Part shown: positions 57,984 through 64,000 of the stretch, one piece after another
Layout: every line of letters starts with the position of its first letter
Numbering within the stretch: position 1 is the first letter of the stretch
Source of the DNA: G963663775 sp963663775
GTDB lineage: Bacteria; Bacillota; Clostridia; Oscillospirales; Butyricicoccaceae
DNA length: 64,000 bases
Assembly (NCBI GenBank): GCA_963663775.1
Contig: OY760624.1
Coordinates: 1,984,001-2,048,000, forward strand
Direction: 5' to 3'
The notes under the pieces: model-generated
Told to the model about the DNA's origin: nothing
Database searches by the model: none
The model's input: only the letters and a program-made list of their open reading frames with translations
Program-made: the position numbers and the translations under genes

Positions 57984-58178
57984 ATGGCAAAAGCAGGCAT
58001 GCGTCGCCCAAACCCCAAAGAACCGCATGGCACGGAAAGCAACCGCAAGGGGCATTTTCCGAAAAATGAAGTGCCACCCGTGCCTGTGATACAAGGGCAT
58101 GCCAAGCACGGTGACGGCAAAGCACCGCCGATGGTGGCGGAGGGAACAGAGCATCCTTCCAAAGTATATCATCGCTGA
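57984..58178 (+). CDS. Small Pro/Gly-rich conserved protein
   Basis: A 64-residue basic protein (MAKAGMRRPNPKEPHGTESN, then PPVPVIQGHAKHGDGKAPPM). Low-complexity, hydrophilic proteins starting MAK(A/S)GMRRP occur in clostridia near sporulation genes. GGAGAAAGGTG precedes the ATG. No function is established. Confidence 0.6.
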   Translation: MAKAGMRRPNPKEPHGTESNRKGHFPKNEVPPVPVIQGHAKHGDGKAPPMVAEGTEHPSKVYHR

Positions 58179-58211
58179 ATCATCGCAGAAATTACGGTTT
58201 ACAGTATAAAG

Positions 58212-58255
58212 AACCCCTTTCCAATACGTTGCTGTGTTGGAAAGGGGTTTTGGCA
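58212..58255. terminator. Bidirectional terminator
   Basis: A 13-bp perfect stem AACCCCTTTCCAA/TTGGAAAGGGGTT (58212-58224 with 58237-58249), between the small protein gene and the convergent carbonic anhydrase. Confidence 0.85.
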
Positions 58256-58272
58256 TGATGAATAACAGATGC

Positions 58273-58815
58273 TTAAATGATTTTTGTCAGTGCACCAGAC
58301 AGAGAATCGATAATCAATCCATGGATTTTCACATCATCTGGCACCAAAGGATGATTTTGAATCAATTCTACCGAGTTTTTGATAGAATCCTCCAAATTAG
58401 AGAAGCCGCCCAACCAAGAATCAAAATTGACACCACAATATTTCAATAAATCAATATCCTTGGGCTGAATGTGTCGAGCCTTCATTTTTTCGATGATTTT
58501 ATGGCTGTTTGTGCATCTGGCACCGCAATCGGTATGTCCAATAACTAAAATCTCGGTGACATCTAATTCATAAATGCCAATCAGAAGGCTTCGCATGGCA
58601 CTGCCAAATGGATGCGAAATAATACCGCCGGCGTTTTTGATGATTTTGGCATCTCCGTTTTTCAGCCCCAGAGCCGCAGGCAAAAGCTCGGTGAGTCTGG
58701 TGTCCATGCAGGACACAATGGCAATTTTTTTATCGGGATATTTGCTTGTGATATATTTTTCATAATTTTTATCGGCTACAAACGATTGGTTATATTGCAG
58801 AATTTCGTGAATCAT
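58273..58815 (-). CDS. Beta-class carbonic anhydrase
   Basis: A 180-residue enzyme interconverting CO2 and bicarbonate. Zinc and catalytic motifs: AIVSCMDTRLTELLPAALGL (Cys and the Asp-Arg dyad) and LVIGHTDCGA (His and Cys). KIIKNAGGIISHPFGSAMRS supports the family. The ATG at 58815 is chosen because GGAGGATATTCG precedes it. Single gene. Confidence 0.92.
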   Translation of the reverse strand: MIHEILQYNQSFVADKNYEKYITSKYPDKKIAIVSCMDTRLTELLPAALGLKNGDAKIIKNAGGIISHPFGSAMRSLLIGIYELDVTEILVIGHTDCGARCTNSHKIIEKMKARHIQPKDIDLLKYCGVNFDSWLGGFSNLEDSIKNSVELIQNHPLVPDDVKIHGLIIDSLSGALTKII

Positions 58816-58872
58816 CGAATATCCTCCGTTGTTTTGATGCGCTGTCTGTGCTGGGCTGATTATATACAAGTT

Positions 58873-61827
58873 CTAAATTGTGTGGTTGTTATTGCCAAGC
58901 AAGGTTTGTTTGATTTTTTCCATAAAATGAACAATGTCAATTGGTTTGGTGATATAATCGTCAAAACCCAAGGCAAGGGCTTTTTGAATATCGCTGTCCA
59001 TCGCATTGGCACTGATGGCGATAATGGGGATTTTAGACAGCTCGGGCATCTGCCGCAATGCTGTGACCAATTCATATCCATCCATATGCGGTAAATTGAT
59101 GTCCAGCAAAATCAAGTCCAACGCCTGCTCTGCTGTAAGCTGCAAGGCTCGCTCTGCGCTGTTTTCGGTCAGCAGGTGCACATATGGCATGGAACGGAAA
59201 ATTTGCTGCACCAGCGAAAGGTTGGCGGGATTGTCCTCCACATATAGCACCGTGTAGGCGTCGTCTGCAAGCATTTCTGTATCGGAAACAACATCCAGAA
59301 CGGTTATGGGTACTTCACGCTGTGCGGAGATGGACAAGGGGAAGTCTACATAAAAATGGCTGCCTCTGTCTACTTCGCTTTCGACAAATACCGTGCCGCC
59401 CATCATTTCGGTCAGCTGTTTGACGGTGGTCAAGCCAATACCCGTGCCTTCAATGGTGTTTTTGGCATCGTTAAACCGATAAAATGGGTCAAATATCTTT
59501 TCAAGCTCGGTGGAGGGAATGCCAATGCCTGTGTCAACCACATGAAACCGCAGACGATCCTGCACCGGTTCAAAGAAAAACTGAATGCTGCCATGAGGCT
59601 TGTTATATTTGATGGCATTGCTCAAAAGATTGATGAGCACTTGCTTGATGCGGATGAAATCGGCTTTGATATAAAGCAGCTCGTGGTCCTCACAGGTTGG
59701 ATGCTGGATGGAAATGTCATACTGCTCGGCAATCGGCTTGATGAGCGAAAGGGTTTCCAGCATAATGTCGCACACACGAACCGGTTCGATGGAAATGGTG
59801 GCTTTGCCGGATTCCACTTTTGCAAGGTCCAGCACTTCATTGATTAGCTCCAACAGGTGTTTGCCCGCCTTTTCAATTTCTTTCACGGACTGTGTCTGCG
59901 ATTCGCTCAACGGTTCGGAGGGGTCCATGTTCAGCAATTGTGCGAACCCCAAAACCGCATTCAATGGCGTGCGCAGTTCATGGCTCATGTTGGACAGAAA
60001 CTCGGATTTGGCATGGCTTGCCTTTTCCGCTTCCTCTTTGGCGGTTAAAATCGATTGCTCCATTATCTTGCGGTCGGTGATGTTGCGGGCGGAAACAACG
60101 GCTCGCTTCACACCATTTTGAATCAAGGAAATTCTTGCCTGAAACCACTGCAGGCCTTTCGGCGTGTCCAGTTGATATTCCAGAGCGGCGGTTTTCCCTG
60201 TTTCCAATACATCTCGAATGGTGGCAAGACAGCTGTCCGCAATCGGCTTTTGGAAGATGGAATAAATGGAATTGGAGCCATCTGGCAGGTAATGCACGGA
60301 CAAATTGCCTGCATCACTGGTGCGAATGTTGGAAAAGACACCGTCCTCATCTACCTCAAAAATCACATCGTCCAGCGAGCGAATCAGCACCTGCTGATAG
60401 GCTTCGTTTTCCTGCAATGCCTTTTGTGTGTTCAGCAGCAGTTGATTGGCATCGCCCAGCTGTCTGCCCATTTCTACCAAATGCTGTGTGGTTTCATCCA
60501 ACTCCTGCACGGTGAATTGGGGGGAGGTCTGATAATAGTGCCCTTCTCCAATGTCACGCAGAATGGTGTTGATGGTGAGAAGGGGCTGGGAAATGTCCAA
60601 GCTCATCTTGCGGGAGCGACGGTATAGGAAAAAGAAGAAAATGGAATAAAATATAATCAGACCACCAATCATTAGGTTGCCGATGAGCAACAAATGATGC
60701 TTCATCTGATTCACTTTGGCGTAAATATTGTTCTCGGGAGCAATGAGAATCAGTTTCCAGCCGGTTTCTGCAATGGTGTTCCAGGACACGACTTTTGCAG
60801 AATTTTTCAGCGTCAGGGAGGAGAAGCCGCTGTCATTCTCTGATAGATTTTCAGAAAATGCCGAAAGCTCTGTGGAGTGAAATAGGTTGAACTGCTCGGG
60901 TTTGAAGGTGTCCTCTAAAATGGCTTGGTTATAGCTGTGGTTGGTGAGTTCTGTCAGTCCCCAATCGGCCTCACCCTTGCGGGGCAGGGCAAGAATGGTG
61001 CCATCCTGTCCGACCAGAATGCCATAGCCATCCCACGGGATGTCCAAATCCAACACTTGCTCGGTAATGGTGCTGACCGTAATGTCAATGCCGACCACGC
61101 CCTCCAGAAAATCGTCTCTATAAGCAGGGGCGATGCAGGACGCCATCCAGCCGCTTCCTGCGGGATCCAGATAGACATCCGTCCACTGCACTGCCCGGGC
61201 GGGATTGTGTGCGGCATCCGCTTCATAATAAAAATTATAGGACGGGATGTCCATATGTGCGGCATATTGCGAAATTACATCAAAATAGGGGTATATAATG
61301 TTCAAAGAATCGTGCGTGTTCAAATACACCTGCGCAATGAGCGGATTGGATTGCTGGATGGATTTCATCAAGCCCTGCGTTTGCAGCACACGTGCAACCT
61401 TCTCTCGCTCTGCGCTGTCAATGGGCACAATGCCGCTGTAGAAAATGGCAGCTCCGCCGTTTGAACGGTCTGCAGTGGTGTAATACACGCCGTCCTCGGA
61501 ATAGGTCAGGCGTGCGGCATCCTCCGGAAGCAGGGTTTGCGGACTTTGCAATGCTGCCGCTGTTTGGTCGGCATACATCTGCGTGGTGTAGGTGATGCCA
61601 GACAATTGCTGTTGGATGGCGGAAACTTCTAAATCCACAATTTGGGTGAGTTCCTCGTTGACTTCGGTTTTCAGCAAATGGGTCATTTCATACTGTGACC
61701 AATTGCTGGCGAGAAAATAGATGGTGATAAAGACGAGCTCTACCAAAACCAAGGGCACAAGCGCCGTTTTTAGATAGCTGTGCCGAATCCATTTGAGCAG
61801 GGAAACGGTGGCATCACGTTTTTTCAT
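58873..61827 (-). CDS. Hybrid sensor histidine kinase with receiver domain
   Basis: A 984-residue membrane kinase. TM1 near 18-40 (TALVPLVLVELVFITIYFLA), an extracellular dCache-type sensor to about 370, TM2 near 378-400 (LLIGNLMIGGLIIFYSIFFF), then PAS (about 465-585). HisKA follows with FLSNMSHELRTPLNAVLGFA, then HATPase (VLINLLSNAIKYNKPHG, GIGLTTVKQLTEMMGGTVFV), and a C-terminal receiver (LILLDINLPHMDGYELVTAL). It senses an outside ligand and phosphorylates its own receiver and perhaps the HD-GYP partner, which overlaps by 14 bases. Confidence 0.9.
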   Translation of the reverse strand: MKKRDATVSLLKWIRHSYLKTALVPLVLVELVFITIYFLASNWSQYEMTHLLKTEVNEELTQIVDLEVSAIQQQLSGITYTTQMYADQTAAALQSPQTLLPEDAARLTYSEDGVYYTTADRSNGGAAIFYSGIVPIDSAEREKVARVLQTQGLMKSIQQSNPLIAQVYLNTHDSLNIIYPYFDVISQYAAHMDIPSYNFYYEADAAHNPARAVQWTDVYLDPAGSGWMASCIAPAYRDDFLEGVVGIDITVSTITEQVLDLDIPWDGYGILVGQDGTILALPRKGEADWGLTELTNHSYNQAILEDTFKPEQFNLFHSTELSAFSENLSENDSGFSSLTLKNSAKVVSWNTIAETGWKLILIAPENNIYAKVNQMKHHLLLIGNLMIGGLIIFYSIFFFFLYRRSRKMSLDISQPLLTINTILRDIGEGHYYQTSPQFTVQELDETTQHLVEMGRQLGDANQLLLNTQKALQENEAYQQVLIRSLDDVIFEVDEDGVFSNIRTSDAGNLSVHYLPDGSNSIYSIFQKPIADSCLATIRDVLETGKTAALEYQLDTPKGLQWFQARISLIQNGVKRAVVSARNITDRKIMEQSILTAKEEAEKASHAKSEFLSNMSHELRTPLNAVLGFAQLLNMDPSEPLSESQTQSVKEIEKAGKHLLELINEVLDLAKVESGKATISIEPVRVCDIMLETLSLIKPIAEQYDISIQHPTCEDHELLYIKADFIRIKQVLINLLSNAIKYNKPHGSIQFFFEPVQDRLRFHVVDTGIGIPSTELEKIFDPFYRFNDAKNTIEGTGIGLTTVKQLTEMMGGTVFVESEVDRGSHFYVDFPLSISAQREVPITVLDVVSDTEMLADDAYTVLYVEDNPANLSLVQQIFRSMPYVHLLTENSAERALQLTAEQALDLILLDINLPHMDGYELVTALRQMPELSKIPIIAISANAMDSDIQKALALGFDDYITKPIDIVHFMEKIKQTLLGNNNHTI

Positions 61828-62899
61828 TGCACCTCACCTCGGTATATTTTTGGTAAATGGCTAAAAAAGATGCACTGGAGTCCAGAAATATGCGGACAAG
61901 CTGGGGGTCAAAATGGGTGCCGCTGTGTGCCTGCAAATAAGCGAGCACCTGCTCCGGCGGCCAAGGCTCTTTATAAGGTCGCTCGCTGATTAAGGCATCG
62001 AACACATCCGCCAGCGCTGTGATGCGCCCAACCAAGGGGATTTCATCGTGTTTTAGACCTCTGGGATAGCCGCTGCCGTCCCATTTTTCATGATGGGTAT
62101 AGGCAATTTGCTCCGCAATTTGAATCAGCGGATATTGACTGCCTGCAAGAATTTTGGCACCCTTGAGCGCATGTTCCTTCATGATTTCCATCTCTTCCGG
62201 TGACAATCTGGCGGGTTTGAGCAAAATATGGTCCGGAATGGCAACTTTGCCGATGTCATGCATTTTGCTGGCGTTGCAGATGAGTGTGGCATCCTCTTCG
62301 GAAAAGCCGAGCTTTTTGGATAAAAAATAGGTATATTCGCCAATGCGGGCGATGTGATTTCCGGTGTCCACATCCCGAAATTCTGCGGCACGTGTCAGCC
62401 GTTCTACCAATTCTATCTGCAAATTTTTAATTTCTTCGGTGCGCTTTTGTACCTTTTGCTCGAGCAGAAGATTGCTTTCCTGCAATTGGTTGTGCAGCGA
62501 TTTGATTTGCAGCAAATTGTGGATACGGGTCAAAACTTCCGGCGGGTCAAAGGGTTTGCCAATGAAGTCCTGCGCCCCCAACTGCAATGCCTTGAGCTTA
62601 TTTTCAGAGTCGCTCTGGGCAGTGATGATAATAACGGGAAGCATGGTGTTTCCCAGCTCGTTGCGAATCCAGTCTAAGATGGTAAACCCATCAAGATAGG
62701 GCATTTTTAAATCCAAAAGCACCAAATCCGGCAAATCTGCACGCAGGGTGTCATAGACCAGACGCGGGTCGGTCAGGGAGGAAATGGATTGATAGCCGTG
62801 AATACGCAGCATTTTCTCTAAAAGCAGTACATTTGCAGAATTGTCATCAATAATGAGGATTTTAAGCGTTGCTGTCGGCAAACTTGTGAATGATAACAT
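61814..62899 (-). CDS. Response regulator with HD-GYP domain
   Basis: A 361-residue protein. Receiver 1-125 (KILIIDDNSANVLLLEKMLR, phospho-Asp in LVLLDLKMPYLDG). A coiled coil follows, then HD-GYP 160-345: GNHIARIGEYTYFLSKKLGF, SKMHDIGKVAIPDHILLKPA, HHEKWDGSGYPRGLKHDEIP. HD-GYP proteins degrade cyclic di-GMP; all key residues are present. It is the first gene of a two-gene operon with the sensor kinase downstream. Confidence 0.92.
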   Translation of the reverse strand: MLSFTSLPTATLKILIIDDNSANVLLLEKMLRIHGYQSISSLTDPRLVYDTLRADLPDLVLLDLKMPYLDGFTILDWIRNELGNTMLPVIIITAQSDSENKLKALQLGAQDFIGKPFDPPEVLTRIHNLLQIKSLHNQLQESNLLLEQKVQKRTEEIKNLQIELVERLTRAAEFRDVDTGNHIARIGEYTYFLSKKLGFSEEDATLICNASKMHDIGKVAIPDHILLKPARLSPEEMEIMKEHALKGAKILAGSQYPLIQIAEQIAYTHHEKWDGSGYPRGLKHDEIPLVGRITALADVFDALISERPYKEPWPPEQVLAYLQAHSGTHFDPQLVRIFLDSSASFLAIYQKYTEVRCNEKT

Positions 62900-63264
62900 G
62901 GATACACCTCATGGCAAGAAAGATTTTTCAGATACGCCTGCTTGGCGGTATGAATGCAGGTTCTTAAATACGATGGTTCGGCGTTATGAACAATAGGGTG
63001 AGCAAGGCGGATGAAAAATGCAGTGCAGCGTGGCTGCGATATGTCCCTTGAAAGGAGCGGACACGGCTGTTTTGGGGCGTTGCGGGAAAAGATTTGTTGT
63101 GTCTAGTGTACTATATTTCGTGGTTTTTCACAAGTACGTTTCTGGTGCGGATTTGCCATAAGCGGGCAAAAAAGACAACTCGACAGAAAATTTGTAAAAA
63201 CACTTGTAATTAGCAGTACATTTGTTTATAATTATAAAGCAATATAAAATACGGGAGGTATATA
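62900..63264. other. Intergenic region with divergent promoters
   Basis: No gene is seen in 365 bases. A forward promoter TTGTAA (63204-63209), 17 bases, TATAAT (63227-63232) lies before yajC, with GGGAGG just ahead of its ATG. The reverse promoter of the HD-GYP/kinase operon should lie near 62900-63000 but no clear consensus was picked. Confidence 0.6.
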
Positions 63265-63618
63265 ATGAGTATTGCTGTGTTAACGAGCATGCCAACTGCA
63301 CAAGAATATCAGGCAATTATTGTGAACTTTTTGCCGATTATTTTACTGGTATTCATTTTCTATTTTCTGCTTATTCGTCCGCAGAAAAAGCGAGATAAAG
63401 CGGAAAAAGATATGCGCAACTCGATTGAAATTGGGGATGAAATTTCCACAATTGGCGGTATTGTAGGAAAGGTTGTGGGCATCCACGACGAGATGGTTAC
63501 GATTGAAAGCACCAGCAATCGCACCAAGTTGAAGGTGTATCGCTGGGCGATTCGTGCCAAAGAAACCGCAAACCATGAAACAAGCGCACCGGACACCAAG
63601 AATGACCCGTCGGCATAA
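63265..63618 (+). CDS. yajC: Preprotein translocase subunit YajC
   Basis: A 117-residue Sec accessory protein: one membrane helix (FLPIILLVFIFYFLLIRPQK) followed by KKRDKAEKDMRNSIEIGDEI, STIGGIVGKVVGIHDEMVTI, the conserved YajC core. It associates with SecDF/YidC at the translocon. ACGGGAGG precedes the ATG. The gene downstream is another membrane protein on the same strand. Confidence 0.93.
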   Translation: MSIAVLTSMPTAQEYQAIIVNFLPIILLVFIFYFLLIRPQKKRDKAEKDMRNSIEIGDEISTIGGIVGKVVGIHDEMVTIESTSNRTKLKVYRWAIRAKETANHETSAPDTKNDPSA

Positions 63619-63677
63619 ATTTTTCTGCAGCTGAATAAACTCTCTGTGAGAGGTTCGTTCGGTTTGGAGGGAGAGTT

Positions 63678-64000
63678 ATGAAAAAAAATGAGAACCCTGT
63701 GTCGGTTGGTGCTGTCATTGGCGTGCCGATTTTTATGGGTGTCATGCTGCTGCTGCTATTGCTGCTGCTGGGTACGTTGCTGGTGCAGGCTGAGAAATTG
63801 TCCGTTGGGCATATTCCCATGTGGATGCTGGTGACGTTGGCGATTTGCGGCTTTGTCCAAGCATTCTTGGCTGCCTGCCGTGCCATGCGCAGTAAATTTC
63901 TTTGGGGCATCTTGGCAAGTTCCGTTTTTTTGCTGGGGTTGGTTGTGTTAAGCGTGCTTTGGTTCGGTCAGCCAATTGATATTTCTCGGGTACTGACCGT
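63678..64000 (+). CDS. TIGR04086-type membrane protein, cut by window end
   Basis: The first 107 residues are visible: four hydrophobic helices (VGAVIGVPIFMGVMLLLLLL, MWMLVTLAICGFVQAFLAAC, FLWGILASSVFLLGLVVL). This fits the YrzE/TIGR04086 family, often next to yajC in Clostridia. GGAGGGAGAGTT precedes the ATG. The frame is open at the last base. Function unknown. Confidence 0.7.
   Translation, partial: MKKNENPVSVGAVIGVPIFMGVMLLLLLLLLGTLLVQAEKLSVGHIPMWMLVTLAICGFVQAFLAACRAMRSKFLWGILASSVFLLGLVVLSVLWFGQPIDISRVLT

Noticed and set aside
1..64000. tRNA or rRNA genes
   Set aside because: No cloverleaf-like or rRNA-like stretch was recognised by eye on either strand; a dedicated tRNA scan would settle it.

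Overview
The window looks like a chromosome segment of an anaerobic, spore-forming Firmicute of class Clostridia, probably near Oscillospiraceae or Butyricicoccaceae. The evidence is Shine-Dalgarno starts of AGGAGG type, spore-coat genes cotJA and cotJB, beta-carbonic anhydrase, hemerythrin, YajC, a PBSX-like contractile-tail prophage, TxpA/Fst-like type I toxin-antitoxin loci and several large serine recombinases. The genus assignment is inference.

Layout. (1) 1-5.9 kb is an insertion-sequence graveyard. An IS110 transposase with a frameshift runs off the left edge, then a LysR regulator is cut short by an IS3-family element (IS-A). IS-A carries a second IS3-family element (IS-B) inside its orfB, and itself truncates a third (IS-C). 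(2) 5.9-8.8 kb holds remnants of an older prophage: an ArpU/DUF1492-like regulator, a broken serine recombinase, small membrane and coiled-coil proteins, and the 3' end of an endolysin gene. (3) 8.9-10.3 kb encodes a secreted kelch-repeat protein. (4) 10.5-22.5 kb is a metabolic island: an APC permease, a divergent regulator, then glutamine-synthetase-like ligase, three split glutamate-synthase proteins (GATase, GXGXG, FMN), a [2Fe-2S] protein, an FAD/ferredoxin fusion, a BFD-like protein, a DadA-type flavoenzyme, RidA and a gamma-glutamylcyclotransferase-like protein. It resembles the gmaS/mgsABC plus opine-oxidase scheme for making an N-substituted glutamate and oxidising it. (5) 22.6-26.2 kb has a DHH phosphoesterase, a small DMT-type membrane protein, and a large serine recombinase with its small companion.

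(6) 26.4-55.4 kb is a prophage in canonical order: integrase, broken repressor and operators, Cro-like protein, replication genes (initiator with internal repeats, DnaB), ParA/ParB, SSB, an HUH Rep-like protein, HNH, ParB-methylase fusion, terminases, then head, tail, holin and amidase genes. The structural module is badly damaged. A type II restriction-modification pair stands where portal, protease and the capsid N-terminus should be. Two further junctions fuse head-tail adaptor to tail sheath and truncate the XkdS-like baseplate gene. Frameshifts hit the repressor, methylase, terminase and tape measure. Cargo (restriction-modification, type I toxin-antitoxin, a reverse-strand membrane peptide) is intact. 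A 19-bp palindrome recurs four times only in the prophage and is a candidate ParB-binding centromere, so this may derive from a phage-plasmid.

(7) 55.5-64 kb is ordinary chromosome: bacteriohemerythrin, an AT-rich membrane protein, cotJB/cotJA, two small proteins, carbonic anhydrase, a hybrid sensor kinase overlapping an HD-GYP response regulator, yajC and the start of a TIGR04086-type membrane protein. No rRNA, tRNA or CRISPR array was recognised.
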